From assembly GCF_002127545.1 (NCBI RefSeq), contig NZ_MUBK01000018.1:1-38214 (forward strand): 38,214 nucleotides of DNA. Direction: 5' to 3'. Positions 1 through 7,072 of the stretch are shown here, in pieces. The translations under genes and the position numbers were made by a program. The stretch comes from Xenorhabdus beddingii (GTDB lineage: Bacteria > Pseudomonadota > Gammaproteobacteria > Enterobacterales > Enterobacteriaceae). Position 1 is the first letter of the stretch, and each line of letters begins with the position of its first letter. The notes under the pieces are model-generated. The model saw nothing but the letters and a program-made list of their open reading frames with translations. It was not told the DNA's origin and ran no database searches.

Positions 1-93
1 GAATTAAGATTAAATATGACACCAAGAAAGGTTTTAAATGGGCTAACCCCCATCGAAGCCTATACGGGGCGCACATTGCACTTATTGTGTTAA
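1..93 (+). pseudogene. C-terminal fragment of a transposase (cut by window edge)
   Basis: An open frame runs in from the left edge and stops at TAA 91-93, giving a 30-residue tail that contains NMTPRKVLNGLTPIEAYTG. That resembles the extreme C-terminus of integrase-core (DDE) transposases, where an RPRK/PRKxL motif followed by TPxEA is typical. The IS family is not certain from 30 residues, and whether the upstream part is intact lies outside the window. Immediately downstream is a second, unrelated transposase remnant, so this edge is a patch of insertion-sequence debris. Confidence 0.5.
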
Positions 94-173
94 TCCAGCT
101 CCCTTGAGACGGTCATGCTTTCAATAGTTAGAAGTTGTGGATAAATTACCCTCTTTTTATTGGTGAGATAGAT

Positions 174-275
174 ATGGCTAAAGTTGATGTGGTTTGTCGT
201 TATTGTCACAAAACGGAGGATGTTAAAGGGCATGAAAAAAGGACTGAGTTCTGCCTATCGCGCCAACAATATTGA
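174..275 (+). pseudogene. IS1-type InsA N-terminal remnant
   Basis: An ATG preceded by a weak GGTGAG encodes 33 residues beginning MAKVDVVCRYCHKTEDVKGH and ends at TGA 273-275. The CxxC zinc-binding start followed by a KTEDVKGHGK-like motif is what I recall of the N-terminus of IS1-family InsA proteins from Proteus/Xenorhabdus relatives. After about 21 residues the similarity is lost and the frame closes, so the element is truncated: no second cysteine pair, no HTH and no InsB follow. It is a decayed fragment and not a functional transposase. No terminal repeats were recognised. Confidence 0.55.
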
Positions 276-289
276 CAATTATCGGATAT

Positions 290-332
290 AAAAAAGGAGT
301 AGCAGGATGAGATGATAACGTTTTTATCCTGC
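290..332 (-). terminator. Probable terminator of the DMT transporter gene
   Basis: Downstream of the minus-strand gene ending at 380, the arms GCAGGAT (302-308) and ATCCTGC (326-332) form a 7-bp stem. On the minus strand the hairpin is followed after a few bases by a run of six T (plus-strand AAAAAA near 291-296). The loop is long (17 nt) and the T-run is offset, so it is a weak candidate. Confidence 0.4.
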
Positions 333-379
333 CAGATATTTTATTTTTGTTAATGCGATTTAATTAACATGATAAATAA

Positions 380-1246
380 TTACAAATGCTTTTTTTCTTT
401 TACATGAAAAATAATGACCAGACCAAATATTATTAAAACCATACCAACAATACTTAAATTAGATAATTTATTACCCAAAAATAAATAATCCATTATTGCA
501 GTAACACCTGAGACAAGATAAAATAAACTAGTCACATTGACTAAATTACCAGTCATTATTAATCGATAAAGTAATAATTGGGCGACAACAGAAATAACTA
601 AACCAAGCCATAATACAGGGATAATGAATCCTATCGTAGGTTCAATATGAAAAGGTTTGAAAGGAACAAACAATAAACACATAAATAGACTAACACCGTA
701 TTGTAATGGTAAAACTTCAGATGGCGGTTGTTGGATTTGCTTCTGAAATATAGCACCTATACTCATACAAACTAGTGCAAATAAAGCAAAAAAAGTTCCC
801 GACAGAGAGAATTTAGCGCTTATTATTCCTTGAAATACAACAAGTATTAATCCCATCAAAGATACTAATAATCCTATAAAACGACGGATAGAGAAATGTC
901 TTTCCATAAACCAAAGTGTGATGATGGGTTGTATACCCATTATTGTTGCTAAAACTCCAGGAGTGATTCCATGTTCTAATGCGAGAAAATAAAAAATAGA
1001 ATACCCACCGATGATTAATAGACCTACTCCAGCCACTTTCTTGGTACTTCCTGGTGCAGGAAGATAACGTTTCTTTAATATGCACAGTAACAATAAAAAT
1101 AAAAAAGCAATAGAAAAACGTACAGTTAAAATAGCAAATGAAGAACTATGATTTAATCCCCAACGGGAAAATATAGCACCACTACTCCATAATAAAACAA
1201 AAAGAAAAATTACCCCATAGTTACTCCAAAGTGTTTTTGTGTTCAT
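380..1246 (-). CDS. DMT-family (EamA) transporter
   Basis: This 288-residue protein is almost entirely hydrophobic, with about ten predicted membrane segments arranged as two EamA-type halves (roughly residues 10-135 and 150-282). The N-terminal WSSGAIFSRWGL resembles the first-helix region of EamA exporters, and the family length (about 290-300 aa) fits. It should sit in the inner membrane and export a metabolite; the substrate cannot be read from sequence. The start ATG (1244-1246) has AGGA about 9 nt upstream on the minus strand. It stands alone: transposase debris lies downstream and a 590-bp gene-poor stretch upstream. It is more AT-rich than its right-hand neighbours, suggesting acquired DNA. 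Confidence 0.8.
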   Translation of the reverse strand: MNTKTLWSNYGVIFLFVLLWSSGAIFSRWGLNHSSSFAILTVRFSIAFLFLLLLCILKKRYLPAPGSTKKVAGVGLLIIGGYSIFYFLALEHGITPGVLATIMGIQPIITLWFMERHFSIRRFIGLLVSLMGLILVVFQGIISAKFSLSGTFFALFALVCMSIGAIFQKQIQQPPSEVLPLQYGVSLFMCLLFVPFKPFHIEPTIGFIIPVLWLGLVISVVAQLLLYRLIMTGNLVNVTSLFYLVSGVTAIMDYLFLGNKLSNLSIVGMVLIIFGLVIIFHVKEKKHL

Positions 1247-1466
1247 ATAATTTTTCCTGTTTATTGAAATAAATACAAATTGTTATCGTAAAAAATGTAC
1301 TATTAAGGGGCTGTCGGCTGGTTAATACCCTTGAGTAACAAAAAAGTCGCATGAAAAAACCTCCAAAATCGGGCAATTAACGTCCATTATGTCAATATAT
1401 CGATTTAATGGACACATAAATCCGACATTCCAAGGCTATATTTATAATGCATTGATATTTAAACAA

Positions 1467-1490
1467 TTATATGTATTGGCATACATATAA
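1467..1490. repeat. Perfect 10-bp palindrome (operator-like)
   Basis: TTATATGTAT and ATACATATAA form perfect inverted arms around TGGC. The short spacer and AT-rich arms look like a dimeric repressor site more than a terminator, since no T-run follows on either strand. It lies about 220 bp upstream of the DMT transporter start. Confidence 0.4.
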
Positions 1491-1615
1491 ATTCTTAAAA
1501 AAGACAACTCTGACAAGGAGATTGCTGTGCCTGTTGGTTTTTTGATACAAAAGAGAGCATAAAGAACTGTAGGACATCTGAGGGCGATCGTTTTACTTAT
1601 GAGTACAATTTTTTT

Positions 1616-1653
1616 GAGAATAGTTTCACGGGATCTATATTGAAACTATTCTC
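1616..1653. repeat. 13-bp perfect inverted repeat
   Basis: GAGAATAGTTTCA (1616-1628) and TGAAACTATTCTC (1641-1653) are perfect inverted arms with a 12-nt loop. On the plus strand a T-run precedes the stem instead of following it, and on the minus strand no T-run follows. It may still act as a transcript end for the DUF1349 gene, which stops at 1840, or be a relic of a small inverted-repeat element. Confidence 0.45.
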
Positions 1654-1839
1654 TGTAATTCTAACCTGAAATCCCCATTTTGTTTGACCGGAAATGGAAT
1701 ACCCAGGGCGGCTTTGGCCGATGAAAACACTCAGACACAGGCATTGCTTGACGCTATCATCAATGCAAATGAAACGGCAACAGTCAGATGGACAAAAAGC
1801 GATTGCCGTATAAGTGCCCCACGGTTTGTGATGTTCTCC

Positions 1840-2436
1840 TTAACTCAAATCATGCAGGTGTTTTTTCAGCGATGGCGTCAACCTGAAATCGGAGAATTTC
1901 ACCTGTAACCCTTCACGCTCCGGCGAACAGCACATCGCCCCGACAAAGATACGCTGATTGCTGACCGTAAAAGGCGACAATCTCAGTAACGGCCATGTCA
2001 CACCATCAGTGGAATACTGCAACCGGATAGCCCCGTCGCCATAGGTCAGCCGTAGCCAAAACTTATCGGGATTGCCGGGGAAAAGCCCCATTGCCCAGTC
2101 AGACCCGCCATTCGTCAATACACTGCCAATCATGGCTTGCCCATCAGAATGTTCAAGGCCAGCCTTGAGCCAATGTTGTTCATCTACCAGCAGCATGATG
2201 CCAGCCTGATCGTATAATTTCTCAAACTGCCCTTCGATGCAAAACTGAAAAGTAAAACCATCGTCAAACTGAAAATCATCAATATAGCTGCCAAAGACAT
2301 GACCACTATGACGCTGAAAGCCATACCAGGTATCACGCCAGAAATCAGTTTTATTGTCCGTCGTGACATGAAGTTCATGTTCCTGACACTGCCAGCAGGC
2401 AGGTTCATTCAACCAATGACAATGCTGCAAATTCAT
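1840..2436 (-). CDS. DUF1349 (concanavalin-like beta-sandwich) protein
   Basis: A 198-residue soluble protein with no signal peptide. The pattern FWRDTWYGFQRHSGH, then DDGFTFQFCIEGQFEKLYDQAGIMLLVDEQHWLKAGLE in its middle, and VTWPLLRLSPF plus a VGAMCCSPEREGLQVKF-type C-terminus is characteristic of the DUF1349/YesU family, which folds like a concanavalin/GH16 jelly roll. No catalytic residues are established for the family; carbohydrate binding is a guess from the fold. I use the ATG at 2434-2436, preceded by AGGG at a good distance; an in-frame TTG just before it would add one residue. It is the last gene of the cassette and starts 14 nt after the MFS gene stop, so co-transcription is likely. 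Confidence 0.75.
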   Translation of the reverse strand: MNLQHCHWLNEPACWQCQEHELHVTTDNKTDFWRDTWYGFQRHSGHVFGSYIDDFQFDDGFTFQFCIEGQFEKLYDQAGIMLLVDEQHWLKAGLEHSDGQAMIGSVLTNGGSDWAMGLFPGNPDKFWLRLTYGDGAIRLQYSTDGVTWPLLRLSPFTVSNQRIFVGAMCCSPEREGLQVKFSDFRLTPSLKKHLHDLS

Positions 2437-2450
2437 CAATATTTACCCTG

Positions 2451-3608
2451 TTACTTTTTGCTGGGATTAATCAGACCATATCCCGCTAACAATGAAAAAG
2501 AGAGCAACGCAATACAGGCAAACGCACCATGTAACGTGATTTGGTGTGCCAACCCGCCGATAATGGCCGGGCCAAGCAGAATACCCGAATACCCCATCGT
2601 CGAAACCGCGGAAACCGCCAACGCATCAGGCATCACTTTTTGTTGCCCTGAGGCCGTGAAAAACATCGGGGCTAAATTAGATAACCCAGCGCCAATCATC
2701 AGGAAAGCAATGGCCAACTGCACCGTACCCGTTGCCAGATAAATCAGAATAAAACCCGATGTTGCCAAAATGGCACTGCTTAAAAATACACGCCGATAGC
2801 CAAACGCGGCAATGATTTTATCACCCAAAAACCGGCCGCATGTCATGGTAATGGCGAAAAGAGTATAACCAAATCCGGCTTGATGGCTGCTCATGTTATG
2901 CACACTACTTAATAAAATTCCGCTCCAGTCCAGCATAGAGCCTTCCATCAAATAAACAACAAAACAGAGAGAACCAATCAGAATCACAATGCCACGAGGT
3001 AAAGCAAAAAAGGGCGTTTCCTCTGTTTCGGTGTTATCCATCAAGCCACTCCACGCCGGCAATAACAGCAGGATCACAAATAATGCCACGCCAACCGTCA
3101 CCTGAAATGGGGATATTCCCATAAACAGCAATAAGCTGACCGAACCCGCTCCCGCAATCCCACCTAAACTGAACAAGGCGTGAAAGCCAGACATAATCGG
3201 CTGGTGTACTCGTTTCTCAATATTGACCGCATGAATATTGATCACCACATCCGTCGCCCCAATGCCGACACCAAACAGAAATAGGGCACAAGCCAACGTT
3301 AATGGCGTCGAAAGCACGCTTAACCCCGGCAATATCAAAATAGCCAACAAGGCAAAGAAGGTAAAAACCTTACGGCAACCAAAACGTGTCGCCAGCATTC
3401 CGGCTATCGGCATCGTGATAAAAGAGCCAATACCAAACACCAGTATCAGCAACCCCATTGAGCCATCATCCAACCCCAATCGTTCCTTCACCAGCGGGAT
3501 CAGCGGTGCCCAACTCGCAATACTGAATCCTGCAATAAAAAACGAAACTCGCGTTGCCATGACAGACTGCTTTATCGAAGAGACTGCATATTCTTCAGAC
3601 AATTCCAT
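2451..3608 (-). CDS. MFS transporter, YbjJ-like
   Basis: A 385-residue major facilitator protein with about 12 membrane segments. The first helix region (SFFIAGFSIASWAPLIPLVKERLGL) and the loop MAGMLATRFGCRK-like segment between helices 2 and 3 match the MFS A-motif area; the C-terminal STMGYSGILLGPAIIGGLAHQ resembles the corresponding part of E. coli YbjJ. It probably exports a small molecule, and its place after three metabolic enzymes suggests the product of that pathway, but the substrate is unknown. The frame is open upstream to 3680, yet the extra 24 residues cross a 13-bp palindrome and look untranslated. A GGAGG lies almost on top of ATG 3608 and ideally spaced for TTG 3602, so the true start could be either. 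Confidence 0.8.
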   Translation of the reverse strand: MELSEEYAVSSIKQSVMATRVSFFIAGFSIASWAPLIPLVKERLGLDDGSMGLLILVFGIGSFITMPIAGMLATRFGCRKVFTFFALLAILILPGLSVLSTPLTLACALFLFGVGIGATDVVINIHAVNIEKRVHQPIMSGFHALFSLGGIAGAGSVSLLLFMGISPFQVTVGVALFVILLLLPAWSGLMDNTETEETPFFALPRGIVILIGSLCFVVYLMEGSMLDWSGILLSSVHNMSSHQAGFGYTLFAITMTCGRFLGDKIIAAFGYRRVFLSSAILATSGFILIYLATGTVQLAIAFLMIGAGLSNLAPMFFTASGQQKVMPDALAVSAVSTMGYSGILLGPAIIGGLAHQITLHGAFACIALLSFSLLAGYGLINPSKK

Positions 3609-3665
3609 TCCTCCAGACAATAAATACTTTTTTATAATAGTGACACACTGAAATTCTTGAAGATC

Positions 3666-3694
3666 CCTTACTCCCCGCAACGCGGGGAGTAAGG
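3666..3694. repeat. Perfect 13-bp palindrome between HAD and MFS genes
   Basis: CCTTACTCCCCGC (3666-3678) and GCGGGGAGTAAGG (3682-3694) are perfect arms with a 3-nt AAC spacer. It is far more GC-rich than the surroundings, lies about 60 bp upstream of the MFS start, and no T-run follows on either strand. It could be an extragenic-palindrome (REP-like) unit, an mRNA-stabilising hairpin or a regulatory element for the last two genes. Confidence 0.6.
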
Positions 3695-3780
3695 AAGTGT
3701 CCTACAATGTTGAAATGTCATTTATCCCAAGACAGTATTTCCAAACTGTATTTCCATATAGTGGCCTAAAACGTGTGATT

Positions 3781-3814
3781 AAAAACAGGTCCTCCACTCA
3801 CTTTAGCGGAGGAC
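3781..3814 (-). terminator. Rho-independent terminator after the HAD phosphatase gene
   Basis: On the minus strand GTCCTCCGCT pairs with AGTGGAGGAC (one G-U pair) around a 6-nt loop, and the stem (3789-3814) is followed by CTGTTTTT. It lies 24 nt after the stop at 3838, so the aminotransferase-dehydrogenase-phosphatase unit probably ends here, with the MFS and DUF1349 genes read from a separate promoter or by read-through. Confidence 0.7.
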
Positions 3815-3837
3815 ACTCCATGCGGTTTATGAAAAAA

Positions 3838-4518
3838 TTAAATTAACCCCGCACTTATCCCAGAAAACTGGGGAATATCTGCTAACCTCTCAATGACACG
3901 AGTCGCCTGCTTATACTGCTCTGCCACCGATAAAGCATGAGGCCAGGCATAGATATACGGAATACCGGCCTGTTTTGCCGCAGCGATCCCCAAATCGGTA
4001 TCTTCAATCACCAGTGTTTGCCGAACATCCATCGCTTTCAGTTTCAGCATAGCCAGATAAGGGTCGGGGAAAGGCTTGGTTCTTTCCACATCATCACCCG
4101 AGATCAAGTCGGGTGCCTGATGCAGATCCAGCAAACCCAGGTTCGCCAGACACACATCACGCGGGGCTGTGGAAACAAACCCAAAATTAGCACCGCTTTG
4201 TTGCAAGGCAGCAATCAGGTTGGTGACCCCCGGACGCAGATAATGTTTAGACAATTTTTCTTGATAACGCAAAATGATTTTTTCAGTCACATCCTGCTGC
4301 ATTGATGCAGGAAGACCAATCTCATTCAGCGTTTCCGCCAAACTTAACCCAATCAATTGCTCTGGCTGGATACTCTCCACGTGCCCTGATGCCTGTTCAC
4401 CCAATACGTGACCAACACCAACAACATCACCAACGACATCACGCAGTACATCAAAATGCAGTTGTTCACTATCGACAATGACGCCGTCGATATCAAAAAT
4501 GACATTCCATCTATTCAT
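3838..4518 (-). CDS. HAD-superfamily phosphatase, beta-phosphoglucomutase-like
   Basis: A 226-residue HAD subfamily IA enzyme. Motif I is FDIDGVIVDS (Asp9 nucleophile, Asp11 acid/base), motif II VSTAP (116-117), motif III Lys148 in KPFPDPY, and motif IV IEDTDLG (Glu172-Asp173). The helical cap spans about residues 17-90. It should dephosphorylate, or act as mutase on, a small phosphorylated metabolite, most often a sugar phosphate in this subgroup. Residues 27-50 (GDVVGVGHVLGEQASGHVE) look low-complexity and insertion-like compared with relatives and sit in the cap that sets substrate choice. It begins 27 nt after the dehydrogenase stop with GAGG upstream, in the same transcript; a terminator follows. 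Confidence 0.82.
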   Translation of the reverse strand: MNRWNVIFDIDGVIVDSEQLHFDVLRDVVGDVVGVGHVLGEQASGHVESIQPEQLIGLSLAETLNEIGLPASMQQDVTEKIILRYQEKLSKHYLRPGVTNLIAALQQSGANFGFVSTAPRDVCLANLGLLDLHQAPDLISGDDVERTKPFPDPYLAMLKLKAMDVRQTLVIEDTDLGIAAAKQAGIPYIYAWPHALSVAEQYKQATRVIERLADIPQFSGISAGLI

Positions 4519-4544
4519 CAGAAGCCGTGCCTCAAGACAGTGGA

Positions 4545-5606
4545 TTATTTTAGGTCAGATATCCGAATCAACACTTTGCAATTTGGTGTATTGAGCGGAA
4601 CCTGGGCTTTCTTCGCCAGATCACAGCCAACCGTGAGAAAAGCCTGTTGGTAATCCTGAAAAGCAAAGGTCTGGCTAATCAAGCGCTTCGCAGGAATGAC
4701 GCCATCACGGATCATGGCATAGGCACGCTCAAAGCTATTGTTCAGGGAATCAATGGAGCCAATGACAGAAAGGCTTTTATCCGCAATTTTCATAATATCC
4801 AGACGGGCATGTTTATCTTTCAGGGCAACATTCAGCAATTTGCCACCCGGTGCCAGATGGTCGAAAATATATTCGGTCAATTGCCCCGTTGTATCCACGC
4901 ACAAATCAATCAATGTCGATGTATCGCCATATTCTTGCATCAGCGCGGTATCAAAATCGGGGTATAGCTGACATTCTGGCGGCAGATTATCTCTGGCAAA
5001 TTGCATTCGGCTCTCATTCCTCTCAACCATAAATGCCTTAACGCCCCGCTCATACAGTGCCCAAATATACAACATGCCCATTGGGCCAGCGCCAGCCACG
5101 ACCGCGCGAATATTCGTATGGGTGATCCCCAGTTTATCCACGCCGGTCAACGTGCAACTCAATGGCTCAGTCAACGAAGCCTCTTCCATGCTGACATGAT
5201 CATCCAACTTAATGAGCAGATTTTCTTTTGCCAAATATTGTTCGGCAAACGCACCGTCATAGGAAACCCCGGCTTCCGTTCCCAACTTTTTCTCACAATG
5301 ATTGGGATTCCCTGTCTGGCACATCCGGCAGTGCCCACAAGAGTAAGTAGGGTTGATGACCACCCGATCCCCCACCTGAAACTGAGTCACGCCGCGACCG
5401 ATTTGAGTCACCACACCGGAAGTTTCATGACCCAAGGTTGTCCCCGATATGGCAACAGGATAAGAACCGGTAATGATCCCGACATCCGTACCACAAATGC
5501 CACACACTGCAATATCAACAACGACGTCATCAGGTTCAGTGCAAGACAGCGGTTCAACCTGTTTGATCTCTACATTCCAGGCCTGATGGTATTTAAGCGC
5601 TAACAT
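4545..5606 (-). CDS. Zinc-dependent alcohol/polyol dehydrogenase (MDR family)
   Basis: A 353-residue medium-chain dehydrogenase. Catalytic zinc ligands are Cys35 or Cys38 in CGICGTD, His60-Glu61 in GHE, and Glu147; the structural zinc lobe has Cys90, Cys93, Cys96 and Cys104. The Rossmann fold starts with AGAGPMG (171-177), followed by a VERNESR segment where the acidic residue would favour NAD over NADP. Length and motifs match the sorbitol/threonine dehydrogenase group. It probably oxidises a secondary hydroxyl to the ketone used by the upstream aminotransferase. Its ATG overlaps the aminotransferase TAA by one base (TAATG, 5604-5608), so the two proteins are translationally coupled, strong evidence for a shared pathway. 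Confidence 0.85.
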   Translation of the reverse strand: MLALKYHQAWNVEIKQVEPLSCTEPDDVVVDIAVCGICGTDVGIITGSYPVAISGTTLGHETSGVVTQIGRGVTQFQVGDRVVINPTYSCGHCRMCQTGNPNHCEKKLGTEAGVSYDGAFAEQYLAKENLLIKLDDHVSMEEASLTEPLSCTLTGVDKLGITHTNIRAVVAGAGPMGMLYIWALYERGVKAFMVERNESRMQFARDNLPPECQLYPDFDTALMQEYGDTSTLIDLCVDTTGQLTEYIFDHLAPGGKLLNVALKDKHARLDIMKIADKSLSVIGSIDSLNNSFERAYAMIRDGVIPAKRLISQTFAFQDYQQAFLTVGCDLAKKAQVPLNTPNCKVLIRISDLK

Positions 5607-6856
5607 TATGCAATCTCCCTATGTTCCTGGGTGGCCGCCGTTAACTCTGCAAAAGTCAGATCCAGCTTATGCAGGATTTCATCCAAATGTTCCTGTGTAC
5701 AAATCAGCGGTGGACGGACTTTGATGGTCTTTCCTTTACCATAACGAGAGCCACGCAAAATCAAATGATGGCGATTGGCGGTTGCTATTGCCTGTGCTGC
5801 AAAATCCGGGCTTGGTGTATCAAAGCCATACATATAGCCGACCCCCCTGACTCCGGTGATTTCAGGGTATTTATGTTGTAACTTCAACAACCCGTCACGC
5901 AAATAGGCTTCATGTTGTTGTACATTTTCCAAAATTTTATCATCTTCAATGATGTCGATGATTTCGTTGAGGGCCACTAAAGAAAGAGGGTTAGCACCCG
6001 AAGTACTAGAATGTTCAAACGACTCCAACACATCCAGTGAATGGCGCATCAGGACACCCCCCGTCGGAATACCGATACCCCCAGCTCCCTTGGCGAAGAC
6101 GATGATATCCGGCTCCAATTCCCTGGCGTAACCTGTCGAGGCAAAAAAGGTTCCTGTGCGGCCAAAACCCGTTTGAACTTCATCTGCAATAATAATGATG
6201 CCATGCTGGTGACAGATTTCCCTGATCTTACGGAAGAATTCCGCAGGGAAAACGGTGTTTCCGCCATTCCCCTGAATCGGTTCAATAATAAGACATGCAA
6301 TATTGTCGCTGGAGCCTAATTGAATGAATTGTTCTAAATCAACATACTGCTCCTCTCCCGACGATAATTGCGGTTCTGACAGAACACTCGTCGGGGCAGG
6401 AATTTTTATTGAGCCATCAATATTGATGTGGAAGTCTTTAATTCTGAACGCATTACCAGAAATTTGAGCTGTCGCCAGGGATTGACCATGATGAGCAAGA
6501 AAGAACGAGATAATGCCTGAACGCTTTGTGGCTTTTTGTGCTATCCGAATGGCACATTCAACCGCACCAGAGCCAGAAACATCCCGCAGCCAAATGCGGT
6601 CTATTCCCTCGGGTGTATATTTCTGTAATTTAGTCAGAATATACTGTGATATTTCACGGGTATAGGCCGAGCTTAAATGCGTACATCGATCAATCTGCTG
6701 CTTGATCTTTTCTGCAATCCGATGATTCGTATAGCCCAGCGGCAAATTAAACGTTCCTGATGCTGCATCAATATATTTTTCGCCATCAATGACCAAATAA
6801 GGACCGTGGCCAACAAAGCGAGAAAGCATGTCTTCAAGATGATTGTTACTTTCCAT
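5606..6856 (-). CDS. Class III PLP-dependent aminotransferase
   Basis: A 416-residue fold-type I enzyme of the omega-amino/diaminobutyrate class. Visible landmarks are the phosphate-cup SGSGAVE (95-100), the aromatic-stacking region AHHGQS (121-126), IIADEVQTGFGRTG (Asp225-Glu226 contact the pyridine ring), Lys256 in FAKGAGG as the Schiff-base lysine, and STSGANPL. Length is normal for the class (about 420-450). It should move an amino group between glutamate or another donor and a ketone or aldehyde; the acceptor is unknown. It is the first gene of the left-hand minus-strand cassette, with GGTGAG spaced 6 nt before ATG 6854-6856, and is coupled to the next gene by TAATG. The 216-bp AT-rich gap upstream (6857-7072) must hold the promoter; I cannot assign clear -35/-10 boxes. 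Confidence 0.85.
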   Translation of the reverse strand: MESNNHLEDMLSRFVGHGPYLVIDGEKYIDAASGTFNLPLGYTNHRIAEKIKQQIDRCTHLSSAYTREISQYILTKLQKYTPEGIDRIWLRDVSGSGAVECAIRIAQKATKRSGIISFFLAHHGQSLATAQISGNAFRIKDFHINIDGSIKIPAPTSVLSEPQLSSGEEQYVDLEQFIQLGSSDNIACLIIEPIQGNGGNTVFPAEFFRKIREICHQHGIIIIADEVQTGFGRTGTFFASTGYARELEPDIIVFAKGAGGIGIPTGGVLMRHSLDVLESFEHSSTSGANPLSLVALNEIIDIIEDDKILENVQQHEAYLRDGLLKLQHKYPEITGVRGVGYMYGFDTPSPDFAAQAIATANRHHLILRGSRYGKGKTIKVRPPLICTQEHLDEILHKLDLTFAELTAATQEHREIA

Positions 6857-7072
6857 AATTACTCACCACTAATTAGTTACATTAAATAATAAAACACACC
6901 TACTGCGGTGAGATCAGCTTAAGCACATTCGAATGTTATTTCGATCACGGAAATACCATAAAAAATATAAGGTAATTTTAAAAAATAAATTAATTTTTAA
7001 AATTCATATGTTTATTCATTAATATTTATTTATTTTATTAACTGTAATATTAATCACTTTCCGAAATTGTAA

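Larger units (their letters stand above)
1247..1839. other. Gene-poor, palindrome-rich intergenic region
   Basis: I see no convincing gene in these 593 bases. Three inverted repeats are present: arms at 1382-1389/1406-1413 (8 bp), 1467-1476/1481-1490 (10 bp perfect, 4-nt spacer) and 1616-1628/1641-1653 (13 bp perfect, 12-nt loop). An open frame from TTG 1684 to 1908 runs into the antisense of the DUF1349 gene and resembles no family I know; its first part could be the relic of a lost gene. The region probably carries the promoter of the minus-strand transporter gene near 1250-1300 and the 3' end of the cassette to its right. Confidence 0.5.

Noticed and set aside
1616-1653. Classic Rho-independent terminator
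   Set aside because: The stem is good but no T-run follows it on either strand; it is reported only as an inverted repeat.
1684-1908. 74-codon plus-strand open frame from a TTG
   Set aside because: Its second half is antisense to the DUF1349 coding sequence, there is no good ribosome site and no family resemblance. It could hold a relic at 1684-1800 but cannot be supported as a gene.
2299-5603. Several plus-strand open frames opposite the cassette genes
   Set aside because: They are antisense to genes with clear motifs, have biased unlikely compositions and lack ribosome sites.
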